Below, piece by piece: positions 53,666 through 63,378 of a stretch of DNA of 64,000 bases; the stretch's first letter is position 1; the number at the start of each line of letters is the position of its first letter. The DNA is from Saccharospirillum alexandrii (lineage in GTDB: Bacteria; Pseudomonadota; Gammaproteobacteria; Pseudomonadales; Natronospirillaceae), in NCBI RefSeq assembly GCF_004000275.1, contig NZ_RCIP01000001.1:302749-366748 (forward strand). Direction: 5' to 3'. The notes beneath the pieces are model-generated. The model was not told the DNA's origin and did not search any database. It saw nothing but the letters and a program-made list of their open reading frames with translations. The translations under genes and the position numbers were made by a program.

Positions 53666-54761
53666 GTGGAAATTAATCCGATTAAAGAACAGATAAAAGA
53701 CCTCAAAGCGCGCACCGACGTGCTTAGGGGGTATCTTTGACTTCGACCAGAAGATAGAACAACTGGCAGAAGTTGAACGGGAACTGGCTGAACCGAATGT
53801 CTGGAACGACCCGGAACGGGCGCAGGCACTGGGGCAGGAGCGCAGCTCCCTGGAAACCATTGTTAAAACACTGACCAACCTGATCGACGGTGTTCGCGAC
53901 GCGGCCGATTTACTGGAAATGGCCGACGCAGAAGACGACGAAGGGACTGTCAACGAGGTGATCGCCGACCTGGACGGCCTCGACGCCCAGTTGGCCAAGC
54001 TTGAATTCCGCCGCATGTTCAGCGGTGAAATGGACCCGGCCAATGCCTATGTTGATATTCAGGCCGGTTCCGGCGGCACCGAAGCCCAGGACTGGGCTGA
54101 AATGCTGCTGCGCATGTACTTGCGCTGGGGCGAAGAGAAAGGCTTCAAAACCGAACTGATGGAAGCATCGGCAGGCGAAGTGGCCGGCATTAAATCAGCC
54201 ACCGTTCGCTTTGAAGGCGAATACGCCTTCGGCTGGTTGCGCACTGAGACCGGTGTACATCGCCTGGTCCGTAAATCGCCGTTTGATTCGGGCAACCGTC
54301 GCCATACCTCGTTTTCATCCGTGTTCGTATCGCCCGAAGTCGACGATGACATCGAAATCGACATCAACCCGGCCGATTTGCGCATCGACGTCTACCGAGC
54401 CTCGGGTGCCGGCGGCCAGCACGTGAACCGGACCGAATCGGCCGTGCGGATTACCCACAACCCGACTGGCATCGTTACCCAGTGTCAGAATGACCGTTCC
54501 CAGCACAAGAATAAAGACCAGGCCATGAAAATGCTCAAGGCCAAACTGTACGAGTTCGAAATGCAAAAACGGAACGAAGCGGCACAGGCGGTTGAAGACT
54601 CCAAGTCAGACATCGGCTGGGGCAGCCAGATTCGCTCCTACGTGCTGGATGATTCACGCATCAAGGATCTGCGTACCGGCGTTGAGACGCGCAATACCCA
54701 GGCCGTGCTCGAAGGCGGGCTAGACCCATTCATCGAAGCCTCGCTGAAAAAAGGCCTTTAA
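53666..54761 (+). CDS. prfB: Peptide chain release factor 2, with programmed +1 frameshift
   Basis: RF2 of 364 residues encoded in two frames: 53666-53737 (24 codons), then 53739-54761. The first frame hits an in-frame TGA at codon 25 (53738-53740). The shift site CTT-TGA-C preceded by AGGGGG (53725-53730) is AGGGGGTATCTTTGAC, the same as in E. coli, so low RF2 raises its own synthesis. The SPF anticodon-like motif ([14 protein letters not shown]) and GGQ motif ([11 protein letters not shown]) are intact. Start GTG 53666, AGGAG 6 nt upstream. Upstream of lysS as usual. Confidence 0.97.
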
Positions 54762-54842
54762 GCCTGGCCAGCTCGGCTTTGGCCGGGCACCGATTAATCC
54801 GCAGCCGCCGAGAGCGGCTGAGCAACACTGGACAGACTGTAT

Positions 54843-56345
54843 ATGACCGACAAGCACACCGACCACGATGAAAACCACATCATCACCGAGCGCAAGCAAA
54901 AGCTCGCGACCCTCGCCGAGAGCCGCCCACAGGCGTTCCCGAACGACTTCAAACGCGACCAGATGGCCGGTGACCTCCAGGCGCAGTACGGCGAGCTGGA
55001 AAAAGAAGCCATTGTCGATCTGAAGGTTGAAGTCAGCGTTGCCGGCCGGGTCATGCGCCGGGGCGGCCCCTTTGTCGGTTTGCGTGACGTCAGCGGTCGC
55101 ATTCAGTTTTACCTCGGCAAAGCCCTGCAGAAAGAAAGCACAGACTGGCAACTGCTGGATATCGGCGACATCGTCGGTGTGCGTGGCACCCTGTCCAAAT
55201 CGGGAAAGGGTGAGCTGTACGTCGAAGTAACCAGCATTGACGACATGGTGCTGCTGACCAAATCACTGCGCCCGCTGCCCGATAAATTCCACGGACTGTC
55301 CGATCAGGAAATGAAGTATCGCCAGCGTTATGTTGACCTGATCACCAGCGATGACACGCGCCGGACCTTCCAGATTCGCGCCGGCATCATCAATGGCATT
55401 CGTCGCTACCTGTCGGATCGTGACTTCATGGAAGTCGAAACACCCATGCTGCAGGTGATTCCCGGTGGCGCCACGGCACGGCCGTTCACCACCCACCACA
55501 ACGCCATGGACATCGACATGTACCTGCGTGTGGCGCCAGAGCTGTATTTGAAGCGGTTGGTTGTAGGCGGCTTCGAAAAAGTCTTCGAAATTAACCGGAA
55601 CTTTCGCAACGAAGGCGTATCCACCCGGCACAACCCGGAATTCACCATGCTGGAATGGTACCAGGCCTACGCGGACTACCATCAACTGATGGACCTGACC
55701 GAAGACATGTTGCGCACTCTGGCGCGCGACGTGCTGGGCACGACCGAACTGGTGTACCAGGGCGAAACCTTTGATCTCGGCCAGCCGTTTGAACGGGTGA
55801 CCATGTTCGATGCCATTCTTAAGTACAACCCAACCTTGTCCGCAGCCGATATCGATACCCGCGAGGCAGCCACTGCAGTGGCATCCGGTTTGGGCATTCA
55901 GGTAAAAGACAACTGGGGCCTGGGTCGCATTCAGACTGAGATTTTTGAAGAAACGGTCGAGGAAAAGCTGCGTAACCCGGTCTTTATTACCGCCTACCCG
56001 GCAGAAATCTCACCCCTGGCGCGTCGTAACGACGACAACCCCGAGGTGACCGACCGTTTTGAATTCTTCATCGGTGGTCGCGAGATCGCCAACGGCTTCT
56101 CGGAGCTGAACGACCCGATTGACCAGGCCGAGCGCTTTAAAGCCCAGGTCGCCGAGAAAGACGCCGGTGACGATGAAGCCATGTTTTACGATGAAGACTA
56201 CATCAATGCGCTCGAATACGGCCTGCCGCCAACGGCCGGCGAGGGCATCGGCATTGACCGGTTGGTGATGTACTTCACCGACTCACCGTCGATCAAGGAC
56301 GTTATTCTCTTCCCCCATATGAAACCTCGCCAGTCGGGCGAGTGA
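54843..56345 (+). CDS. lysS: Lysyl-tRNA synthetase LysS
   Basis: A 500-residue class IIb synthetase: N-terminal OB-fold anticodon-binding domain (about 55-150) and class II catalytic core with motif 1 ([21 protein letters not shown]), motif 2 ([24 protein letters not shown]) and motif 3 ([24 protein letters not shown]). Follows prfB by 81 bp, likely co-transcribed. Confidence 0.97.
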   Translation: MTDKHTDHDENHIITERKQKLATLAESRPQAFPNDFKRDQMAGDLQAQYGELEKEAIVDLKVEVSVAGRVMRRGGPFVGLRDVSGRIQFYLGKALQKESTDWQLLDIGDIVGVRGTLSKSGKGELYVEVTSIDDMVLLTKSLRPLPDKFHGLSDQEMKYRQRYVDLITSDDTRRTFQIRAGIINGIRRYLSDRDFMEVETPMLQVIPGGATARPFTTHHNAMDIDMYLRVAPELYLKRLVVGGFEKVFEINRNFRNEGVSTRHNPEFTMLEWYQAYADYHQLMDLTEDMLRTLARDVLGTTELVYQGETFDLGQPFERVTMFDAILKYNPTLSAADIDTREAATAVASGLGIQVKDNWGLGRIQTEIFEETVEEKLRNPVFITAYPAEISPLARRNDDNPEVTDRFEFFIGGREIANGFSELNDPIDQAERFKAQVAEKDAGDDEAMFYDEDYINALEYGLPPTAGEGIGIDRLVMYFTDSPSIKDVILFPHMKPRQSGE

Positions 56346-56358
56346 ACAGGAGCTCAGC

Positions 56359-56823
56359 ATGTTTGACCAGGATCTGGATCTGAAGATCAAAGAACACGAA
56401 GAGAAAATCGAAGAACTGCGTCAGTTGAAGGAGGCGCAAGCCAAGCGCCAGGAAGGGTATGACCTGTACCATGAACAGGTGCGTAACCTCTTCGATGAGT
56501 ATGGCATTTCCGAGTACGATATTTTCGATGTTCGTGCCAAGGCCATCGTCGACTGGTTGAAAGCCCATGGCAAGAAAGCCGACAAGCCTGCTTTCTTTGA
56601 GGAGCTGCAAAGCTACTTTGGGCGCCAGAGTGGCAGCAAAGGCTCACGCAAGGCTGCCAAACCCGCCAAATCGACCGGTCCTAAGCTGGAGATCGGTGTG
56701 TATGTGCATCCGAACACGGGTGAGCGCATCGAGAAGAAGCGTCGTAACCCCAAAACTCTGGATGAGTGGATCGAAGCGTTTGGCATTGAAGAAGTCGCTC
56801 AGTGGCGGGAAGCCACTGAATAA
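56359..56823 (+). CDS. MvaT/MvaU-type H-NS-like nucleoid protein
   Basis: A 154-residue protein with an N-terminal coiled-coil oligomerisation region (about 5-45), a helical segment, a basic linker (SGSKGSRKAAKPAKSTG) and a C-terminal DNA-binding domain YVHPNTGERIEKKRRNPKTLDEWIEAFG, which parallels the MvaT block YKNPHTGE...NHKTLKEW. Such proteins bind AT-rich DNA and silence foreign genes. The middle part is longer than in MvaT. AGGAG lies 7 nt before ATG 56359. A terminator follows. Confidence 0.78.
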   Translation: MFDQDLDLKIKEHEEKIEELRQLKEAQAKRQEGYDLYHEQVRNLFDEYGISEYDIFDVRAKAIVDWLKAHGKKADKPAFFEELQSYFGRQSGSKGSRKAAKPAKSTGPKLEIGVYVHPNTGERIEKKRRNPKTLDEWIEAFGIEEVAQWREATE

Positions 56824-56840
56824 GATGTAATGATTGAAAC

Positions 56841-56867
56841 AGCCGACCTAAGGTCGGCTTTTTTTTG
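56841..56867 (+). terminator. Rho-independent terminator after the MvaT-like gene
   Basis: AGCCGACC-TAA-GGTCGGCT followed by eight T, 18 bp past the stop codon. Confidence 0.93.
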
Positions 56868-57416
56868 GCTGTCGATTAGCCCCTGAATGGCTGGCAATGC
56901 ACGCTGGAAAGACACACTTAAACGACATTTGGATGACAATTTACAAAAAGACACAATATAAGAAGTCGGCGCATCTTGATGACTTTTGAAAAAGGGTTTA
57001 GGCGATATATCCCCAGTCGTGAAAACCAGCGCTTGCAGCCCTCAATTCTTGTCGTGTGATCAAAAATTTGCGTGGAACTCCTTGAGAAAACTTTATAACT
57101 TATTGAAAAATAAAGGTTTTATTTTGTTGGTTAAAAAATGATCAATCTGTTGAAGGCCCAGAGTAATGGCGGCTAGGGCCGGTTCAATTGCGGTTGTTCA
57201 CAAAGATATCCACAGTTTTTGTGGACACTCAGCGCCAGCCCTCGCCGCGTCTGGCGTGAGTGTATGCGAGCCTTACAGTCAATATGGTGGCGCTTTTTAG
57301 CGGGCATGAAATACTTTGATCGGGAAGCGGGATCAGGGGGTTCAGGCATGGTTCAGCCAGAGCCGGTAAGGTGGATCCATGGCAATAACGTTGGCAACGC
57401 ATAAAGGAGCCACAAT
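56868..57416. other. Gene-free AT-rich interval with DnaA-box-like cluster
   Basis: About 550 bp without a supported gene. The stretch around 56930-57150 is AT-rich. At 57194-57228 three 9-mers resemble the DnaA box TTATNCACA: TTGTTCACA (one mismatch), ATATCCACA (one mismatch) and, on the other strand, GTGTCCACA (two mismatches). The last two form a small TCCACA-GTTTT-TGTGGA hairpin. No origin-type gene context is present, so an origin is not claimed. Confidence 0.35.
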
Positions 57417-57983
57417 ATGAACAAAGCAATGGGTCTGGCACTGGTCATTGGCATGGCGACATCCGGTCTGGCTGTCGCCGATCATGATGATCATCGTTAC
57501 CGCGGTGATCGTCAGCAGTTTTTTGCGGAAGGCCGGGTAGTGCAGGTAGAACCCGTCTATGAAACCTACTATTACCGGGAGCACAGCCGGGGCAACAGCG
57601 AACACCGTTATGAAATATGCCGCACGCGCGATGTGGAAGTCAGCCGTAGCCATCGCGGCGGTAACCCGGCCGCCACACTCATCGGCGGTGCCGTGGGTGC
57701 CACAGTCGGTTCGCACAGCGGCAACTCTCCGGAATCCCAGGTATTCGGGGCCATTGCCGGGGGTATCATCGGCGGTGCGATTGGGCATGAACTGGGCGGT
57801 CGTGGTGAAACCACGGTTCGCTACCGGACCGAGCGCGAGTGCGAAGTGGAATACCGTCACCGGCGCAGTGATCTGGTAGGCTATGAAGTGCGCTACCGGT
57901 ACAATGGTCGAGAATTCATGACCTTTATGGACCGTCACCCCGGACGCTATGTCGAGCTTGCTGTGGAGGTGACGCCCCGTTAA
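57417..57983 (+). CDS. Glycine-zipper 2TM (17 kDa antigen-like) outer-envelope protein
   Basis: A 188-residue exported protein with signal peptide (MNKAMGLALVIGMATSGLAVA, cleavage about residue 21). A Gly-rich zipper region (about 83-125; LIGGAVGATVGSHSG, FGAIAGGIIGGAIGHELGG) is flanked by Tyr/Arg-rich beta-like segments. Same pattern as Rick_17kDa_Anti/YcfJ-type proteins. It lacks a lipobox cysteine. It lies just upstream of a PepSY-two-component cluster on the same strand. Confidence 0.88.
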   Translation: MNKAMGLALVIGMATSGLAVADHDDHRYRGDRQQFFAEGRVVQVEPVYETYYYREHSRGNSEHRYEICRTRDVEVSRSHRGGNPAATLIGGAVGATVGSHSGNSPESQVFGAIAGGIIGGAIGHELGGRGETTVRYRTERECEVEYRHRRSDLVGYEVRYRYNGREFMTFMDRHPGRYVELAVEVTPR

Positions 57984-57999
57984 TTGAAGAGGCACGTTC

Positions 58000-58344
58000 A
58001 TGTCAAGCAATGTTGCGGTGCGCCTCGGGCGCCTGGGAATCGGCACCGGAATTCTGTTGATGCTGATGATCTCGGGTGCTGCCCGGGCTGAGAGTGGCGC
58101 TCATCCCTGTACCGGCGAACGCCTCCCTCTGTCGACAGAGCGTCAGGTCGTGCAAGCCGCTGAATGCCTGTTTGACGGCCGTGTGGTCAAAGTAGACAGA
58201 GTCAGTGCCGGAAACGACTGGGCTTATCGATTGCGCTTGCTGCTCGATGGTGGCCGTGTCCGAACCGTTGATTTGAATCGAACATCGGGCATGCCGACCA
58301 ATCCGGCGCTGCTGGAGGAAGTGAATGAAACTCTTGATCGTTGA
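58000..58344 (+). CDS. Exported PepSY-like small protein
   Basis: A 114-residue protein with signal peptide to about residue 30 (ILLMLMISGAARA). The mature part (RQVVQAAECLFDGRVVKVDRV, YRLRLLLDGGRVRTVDLNRTSG) has the PepSY-like beta-hairpin pattern. The last 20 bp overlap the response regulator gene, tying it to the two-component system as a possible periplasmic modulator of the kinase (inference). PepSY assignment is by pattern, not search. Confidence 0.78.
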   Translation: MSSNVAVRLGRLGIGTGILLMLMISGAARAESGAHPCTGERLPLSTERQVVQAAECLFDGRVVKVDRVSAGNDWAYRLRLLLDGGRVRTVDLNRTSGMPTNPALLEEVNETLDR

Positions 58345-59008
58345 AGATGAAGCCGGTCTACGCGAACACCTGCACGGCGGATTCAAAAAAGAAGGCTTTG
58401 CGGTCGACACCTCGGCCGATGGCAACGACGGCCTGTTTCAGGCGACTGAGAACGACTACGACGTCGCCATCATCGACCTCGGTTTGCCCGGGTTGGATGG
58501 CATCGAGCTGATTCGTCAGTTGCGAGCCGCCGATAAACAGTATCCGGTACTGATATTAACGGCGCGCGGCCACTGGCAGGACAAAGTCGCTGGCCTGGAA
58601 GCCGGTGCCGATGATTATCTGGCCAAGCCATTTGTCTTCGCCGAATTGCTGGCGCGGGTGAAGGCACTGCTGCGCCGCAGCGTGGGCATGGCGACCGCGA
58701 CGTTGACGGTCGGTCCCTACGAACTGGACACCGCTTCACGCCGGGTGCGAGTCGATGGCCGGGATGTCGAGTTGACCAGCTACGAGTACAACACCCTGGA
58801 ATACCTGATGATGCACCGGCAAAAAGTCGTCTCCAAAACGGAGCTGACCAATCATCTGTACGAGCAGGATTTTGATCGGGACAGCAACGTCATCGAGGTG
58901 TTTATTCGCCGCCTGCGCAAGAAGCTGGATCCCGATAACGAGCGCAACCCGATCACGACCCAGCGGGGTATGGGGTATCGATTCAACGCGGACGCCGTGG
59001 CTGAATGA
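58325..59008 (+). CDS. OmpR/PhoP-type response regulator
   Basis: A 227-residue regulator with receiver (1-115) and winged-helix (about 128-222) domains. The receiver is intact: E7/D8, phospho-acceptor D51 (IIDLGLPG), T79 and K101. The output domain has LTSYEYNTLEYLM, FDRDSNVIEVFIRRLRKKLDPD and ITTQRGMGYRF, like PhoP/QseB. The kinase gene follows 7 bp downstream, and the PepSY-like gene overlaps its start. Confidence 0.95.
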   Translation: MKLLIVEDEAGLREHLHGGFKKEGFAVDTSADGNDGLFQATENDYDVAIIDLGLPGLDGIELIRQLRAADKQYPVLILTARGHWQDKVAGLEAGADDYLAKPFVFAELLARVKALLRRSVGMATATLTVGPYELDTASRRVRVDGRDVELTSYEYNTLEYLMMHRQKVVSKTELTNHLYEQDFDRDSNVIEVFIRRLRKKLDPDNERNPITTQRGMGYRFNADAVAE

Positions 59009-59015
59009 CTGGCTG

Positions 59016-60395
59016 ATGTCTGTGTTCCCAGCACGCAAAACAAGAGCGGGAGCCACGTTCTCACTGCGTCGCCGCTTGCTGGTGTCGGCAAGCCTGGTGC
59101 TTCTGGTGTTTCTGGGCGTGACCGGTGTCGCCCTGGACCGGGCGTTTGAACGCAGCCAGATGTCGGGTCAGTCGGAACGCCTGTTTTTGCGTATTCTGAC
59201 GTTACTGGCCGAATCTGAATATCAAACCGATGGACTCTGGCTCCCTGCTTACCTGGCGGAAGAGCGGTATAACTCTCCCGAGTCGGGGCTGGTCGCGCTG
59301 GTGCTGGATGAACAGCGCCAGGTCGTCTGGCAGAGCCTGTCGAGCCAATGGTTTGATCAGCTCGACTGGGTCGTTGCCCAGGCCAACATCGACATCGGGC
59401 AGGAAGATTTCGGGTTTCGTGGCGATTATATCTTTGAGCGCTATGCGGTGCTGTGGGAAGCAGCAGACGGGCGCGAACAACGCTATGAATTCTGGGTGCT
59501 GGAAACCGCTGCCCCCCTGAATCAGATTATTCAAACCTTTCGCCAGCAATTATGGGGTGGCCTGGCCGCGGTTACCCTGGCCTTGCTGATGGCGCTCTGG
59601 CTGGTCGCCCGTTGGGGGCTGAAGCCCCTGCATCAGTTGGCGCAGAATCTTCAGAAGATTCGCACCGGCGAACAGGGGCGTTTGCAGGGGCGTTACCCGA
59701 GTGAACTGCAGCCGCTGACCGATAACCTGAACCGCCTGCTCGATGCCGAGCAAAGCCAGCGTGAGCGCTACCGAACCGCCATGGCTGACCTCGCGCACAG
59801 CTTGAAAACGCCACTGGCGGTCATTCGAACGTTGGAGCCAGCCGATAGCCGGGAGTTGCACGAGCAAGTGCATCGTATGGATCAGATCGTGCGCTACCAA
59901 TTGCAGCGGGCTGTCACGGAAACCCGGCAGGGCCCGGTGCTGGGCCAGAGAAGTTCACTGAACCAGAGTCTCGACCGGCTTGGCCGGGCGCTGGGCAAAG
60001 CCTTTCATCACGAGGACAAAGTGCTGGATTTGCCCGAGCCCGATCAGGAATGGACGCTGGCCATGGACGTCAACGACGTGCTGGAAGTCTTCGGCAACCT
60101 GCTGGAAAACGGCTTCAAGTACGCCCGCTCGGTCATCACCGTTTCGGTGGCGCGCCAGCCAGAATTTCCCGATTGCTGGGTGGTCGACATCGATGACGAT
60201 GGCCCGGGCATCGATCTCGAACGGCGTAATGCGGTACTCAACCGGGGTCAGCGGCTCGATACCTTGCAGCCGGGGCAGGGCATTGGCCTGAGTATGGTGA
60301 CCGATATTCTGGGCAGTTACGGCGTTTCGCTGCGCATCGACGACAGCCCGCTGGGCGGTGCCCGTTTTCGGCTGGTCTTGCCGGCGGCGCCCTGA
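59016..60395 (+). CDS. Sensor histidine kinase (PhoQ-like architecture)
   Basis: A 459-residue membrane kinase with two transmembrane helices (about 21-39 and 180-198) around a periplasmic domain of 140 residues, then HAMP (about 198-250), the H box ADLAHSLKTPLAV (H261), N box GNLLENGFKYA, and G boxes DDDGPGI and GQGIGLSM. The H box (AHSLKTPLAV) is of the PhoQ type. The start was set at ATG 59016; a longer frame back to 58872 lies inside the regulator gene. Signal unknown. Confidence 0.93.
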   Translation: MSVFPARKTRAGATFSLRRRLLVSASLVLLVFLGVTGVALDRAFERSQMSGQSERLFLRILTLLAESEYQTDGLWLPAYLAEERYNSPESGLVALVLDEQRQVVWQSLSSQWFDQLDWVVAQANIDIGQEDFGFRGDYIFERYAVLWEAADGREQRYEFWVLETAAPLNQIIQTFRQQLWGGLAAVTLALLMALWLVARWGLKPLHQLAQNLQKIRTGEQGRLQGRYPSELQPLTDNLNRLLDAEQSQRERYRTAMADLAHSLKTPLAVIRTLEPADSRELHEQVHRMDQIVRYQLQRAVTETRQGPVLGQRSSLNQSLDRLGRALGKAFHHEDKVLDLPEPDQEWTLAMDVNDVLEVFGNLLENGFKYARSVITVSVARQPEFPDCWVVDIDDDGPGIDLERRNAVLNRGQRLDTLQPGQGIGLSMVTDILGSYGVSLRIDDSPLGGARFRLVLPAAP

Positions 60396-60523
60396 CACTC
60401 TTTTTGCAAGCGACTATCCTGATTAAGATTAAAGTCACCCGATTACCCGCCGATGAGCCTTGGTAGATGGCCGTTGATGCGCAAGTAATCGGTGGTCGTG
60501 TTGTTGATTAAAGGAAGTCGCCC

Positions 60524-62089
60524 ATGACGATTCAATCCCGTATCCGGTTATCCCTCTCTGGTCTTTTTGTTCTGTTGTGCGTTGTGGCACTGGCAGGGTT
60601 TATTGGGTCCCGTGTGGTCGCCAGTCTTGCCAACTATTATTCCGGCAGCCTGATTCCCGCCATTCAGGTGTACAACGATATGCGGGTAGCGGCCAAGGAG
60701 CTGCAGGTAGCGGTTTATAGTGGTGATCAGGCGTCGGTAGACCGCTACGAGGCTCAGGCGCGCGATACAGCTGAGCGCCTGGCTGCTGCTACAAGTCAGG
60801 GGCCCTTCCAGGAAGATCAGCGGGTGGTCGGCCCGATCAATGAGATCGTCAGTCGGCTGGACCGGTTGCGGACTCTGGTCGTCGCGCACCCGCCCGGCGA
60901 TGAGGTTACACCGGACCTGGAACAGGCCATCGCTGCCTGGGATGCCTACAAGCCCAATGCCGATGCAGTGATCGAACACATCATTACCACCGTTGACGGT
61001 CAGATTCAGTCAGTTCAGTCCACCGTGCTCAATGTGATTGCCGCCATTGCCGCGGTATCCCTGATCGTGTTTCTGGGGGTGGCCTGGTCACTGGGCGGGG
61101 TACTGCGGCGAGGCATGAGTAATCTACTCAGTTCGTTTGCCGCTGTGGCACAGGGTGACCTCGGCGTTCGGGCCCAGGCAGATGCCAAAGACGAATTTGG
61201 TGAGCTGGCCCGGCATTTCAATCATCTGGCTCAGAGCCTGACCGATACGCTGGGGCAGGTCTCGCAGCTGGTGACCGAGTTACACAACATGTCCGGTGAA
61301 TTTAATGCGGCCAGTCGCAATTATGCAGAACGCTCTCAGGCCCAGTCTGAGGAAACGCAACAAGTTGCCACGGCGATGACGGAAATGTCAGCGACCATTC
61401 GGGAAGTGGCACAGAACGCGGAAGAAACCTCGCACCGTGCCCAGGATGCCAACCAGCATGCCGGTCATTCTCGTCAGGACATTGAACAGGCTATCGGCTC
61501 TGCCCGGGCCATGCAGGGGCAGATGAGCACCCTGTCGGACAACATTCTGGAATTGAAAGACCAGTCCGATGCCATTAACACCGTGGTCAAAACGATCAAC
61601 GACATCGCCGAACAGACGAATTTGCTGGCATTGAATGCGGCCATTGAAGCGGCGCGCGCGGGAGACCAGGGGCGGGGGTTTGCGGTCGTGGCCGATGAAG
61701 TCCGCAACCTGTCGGTAAAGACGTCCCAGTCCACTCAGGAAATCGAGAGTGTCATCCGCTCGCTGCAAACGCGCAGTGAGGCTGCGGCCAGCTCTGCCCG
61801 CGACAGCGTCGAGGTGGTGCGAAGTAACGGAGAAACAATCGTTGCCATTGGCGAGGGTCTGCAGCACATTCTGGATTCAGTATCGGCGATCTCATCCATG
61901 AACGAGTTGATTGCCACGACCTCTGAAGAGCAAAGCAAGGTGGCCGAAGACATGAACACCAACGTGGTGCGTATCAGCGATCTGTCGGAAGCGAATGCTT
62001 CTGAGACGCAGCACCTGGTCGCTGGCATACAGCGCATTGATGAAATGGCGCAGCAGTTGAGCGAGCTGATCCGGCGCTATCGGTTGTAG
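60524..62089 (+). CDS. Methyl-accepting chemotaxis protein
   Basis: A 521-residue chemoreceptor: TM1 (about 10-32), a small periplasmic four-helix-type sensor domain (about 35-165), TM2 (about 168-190), HAMP (about 192-245) and a long cytoplasmic signalling region. The signalling tip block [20 protein letters not shown] is canonical. It lacks an obvious C-terminal CheR-binding pentapeptide. GGAAG precedes ATG 60524. No che genes nearby; ligand unknown. Confidence 0.94.
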   Translation: MTIQSRIRLSLSGLFVLLCVVALAGFIGSRVVASLANYYSGSLIPAIQVYNDMRVAAKELQVAVYSGDQASVDRYEAQARDTAERLAAATSQGPFQEDQRVVGPINEIVSRLDRLRTLVVAHPPGDEVTPDLEQAIAAWDAYKPNADAVIEHIITTVDGQIQSVQSTVLNVIAAIAAVSLIVFLGVAWSLGGVLRRGMSNLLSSFAAVAQGDLGVRAQADAKDEFGELARHFNHLAQSLTDTLGQVSQLVTELHNMSGEFNAASRNYAERSQAQSEETQQVATAMTEMSATIREVAQNAEETSHRAQDANQHAGHSRQDIEQAIGSARAMQGQMSTLSDNILELKDQSDAINTVVKTINDIAEQTNLLALNAAIEAARAGDQGRGFAVVADEVRNLSVKTSQSTQEIESVIRSLQTRSEAAASSARDSVEVVRSNGETIVAIGEGLQHILDSVSAISSMNELIATTSEEQSKVAEDMNTNVVRISDLSEANASETQHLVAGIQRIDEMAQQLSELIRRYRL

Positions 62090-62131
62090 CCGGGCGCTGG
62101 TTTTGCGTTATAACCAGAGGCGATGGCCGTT

Positions 62132-62803
62132 TTAGTGCAACCAGTGTCGATCAGCCTGCCAGCCGGGGTGCAATCTGCCCACTTCGGCCCAGAATGTTGC
62201 CCCGTGGTGTGGGTGCAGCAAGTGAGCTGTCTCGTGGGCGACCAGGTAATCGACAATACGCTCTGGTGCCAGCATGATCAGCCAGTTGTATTGAATGCGG
62301 CCGGTGGCAGTACAGTGCCCCCATTTGGTTTTGGTACGACGCAAGCAGACATCGGTCAAGCGATTTTCCCAGCCTTCAGCCAGCACCAGCTGCCGGGTTT
62401 TTTTAAACAAATAATACTTAGCCTGGGTTTTATAAAAATCGGCCAGTACATGGTGGACGTGGGGTTTATCCAGCAACGGTGCGACCAGCGTCAGCCGGTC
62501 TTGCTCACGACGCCATTGCGACCGAGTACCACGTTGCAGGCTCAGCGTTAACTGCTCATCCATCAGCGGGCAGCGGTACTGTTGGCTAAAGTCGGGTTTT
62601 TGCAGTTGCTTCTCGGCCTGGCTGTGTAAGGCCTTGTTTAACCAGTCTTCACGGTCGGCCAGAAAGCGTTTCAGGTCGGTATCGGACAAGTGCCAGGGAG
62701 CACGCAGTTCGGGCGATCCGTCCCGCACATGCAACGCCACGGTCTTACGCGTTGAACGCCTTACTGGAATGGTACCGCCCGACCACTTCAGTGTTTCGGT
62801 CAT
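62132..62803 (-). CDS. YgjP-like zinc metallopeptidase (M48/DUF45 type)
   Basis: A 223-residue soluble protein of the YgjP (DUF45) family. The zinc site is HETAHLLHPHH (H190, E191, H194 and a third His at about 200), with the typical KTKWGHCTATGRIQYNWLIMLAP strand before it. The family is related to SprT/WLM proteases; substrate unknown. Its start overlaps the stop of the DUF3820 gene by 4 bp. Confidence 0.9.
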   Translation of the reverse strand: MTETLKWSGGTIPVRRSTRKTVALHVRDGSPELRAPWHLSDTDLKRFLADREDWLNKALHSQAEKQLQKPDFSQQYRCPLMDEQLTLSLQRGTRSQWRREQDRLTLVAPLLDKPHVHHVLADFYKTQAKYYLFKKTRQLVLAEGWENRLTDVCLRRTKTKWGHCTATGRIQYNWLIMLAPERIVDYLVAHETAHLLHPHHGATFWAEVGRLHPGWQADRHWLH

Positions 62804-63027
62804 CGGCGGTTGCCAGGCATCAGCGGTTCAATCAGGGATTCGAGCCCTTCGGATCGGATCAGCAGTGCCAGCGCCATCAGTTCGCCCAGCTTGCCAGGAG
62901 GGAATCCCTTGTTCTGAAACCAGAGCAAGTATTCCTCGGGCAACCGGATCAGCGGTTTTCCGCTATATTTACCGAAGGGCATTTCCGTGCGTGCCAGTGC
63001 CAGCAAATCGTCGTGTTGAAAGGACAT
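62800..63027 (-). CDS. DUF3820 family small protein
   Basis: A 75-residue protein with the DUF3820 pattern: MPFGKYSGKPLIRLPEEYLLWFQNKGFPPGKLGELM. The family (including Pseudomonas QuoP-type proteins) has no clear biochemical role. Upstream of and overlapping the YgjP-like gene (ATGA). Divergent from the DUF3024 gene with 3 bp between start codons. Confidence 0.88.
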   Translation of the reverse strand: MSFQHDDLLALARTEMPFGKYSGKPLIRLPEEYLLWFQNKGFPPGKLGELMALALLIRSEGLESLIEPLMPGNRR

Positions 63028-63030
63028 TCT

Positions 63031-63378
63031 GTGGAAACCTCGTTAGTCGTCAGTGACGGACTCCCTGAATTTGTGCAACGCCAGGCGCAGGTTGCGCTTG
63101 AGCGCTTTTTGCAAAAATCGTCATCTGCCGCAATGTTCCGCGGGCGGTTTCAGAAAACCGCCCTGTTGATTCAGGAGCAGCAACCTCATCCGATAACCGG
63201 TGAGACCGTGTTACTGCCCATGGCGTTATTGCACTGGCGCGATGCAACCTGGCGCCTGTATTTCCGTGGCAGCCGGGGGCGGTGGCAGCGCTACCCTGGC
63301 ACAGAGCCGAGCGTCAGCCCGACCCCGTTGTTGAACCAGGTTTACCGGGACGAACTGTGCCTGTTCTGGCGCCAGTGA
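63031..63378 (+). CDS. DUF3024-like protein
   Basis: A 115-residue protein starting at GTG 63031, with AAGGA 7 nt upstream. Segments LPEFVQRQAQVALERFLQK, LPMALLHWRDATWRLYFRGSRGRWQRYPG and LFWRQ match the DUF3024 pattern. Function unknown. Its reading frame is open further upstream, but that part is antisense to the DUF3820 gene. The 3' end overlaps the convergent aminotransferase gene by 37 bp. Confidence 0.78.
   Translation: METSLVVSDGLPEFVQRQAQVALERFLQKSSSAAMFRGRFQKTALLIQEQQPHPITGETVLLPMALLHWRDATWRLYFRGSRGRWQRYPGTEPSVSPTPLLNQVYRDELCLFWRQ

Noticed and set aside
56868-57416. Chromosomal replication origin
   Set aside because: DnaA-like boxes are imperfect and few, and the usual neighbours (dnaA, dnaN, mnmG, rpmH, parAB) are absent.
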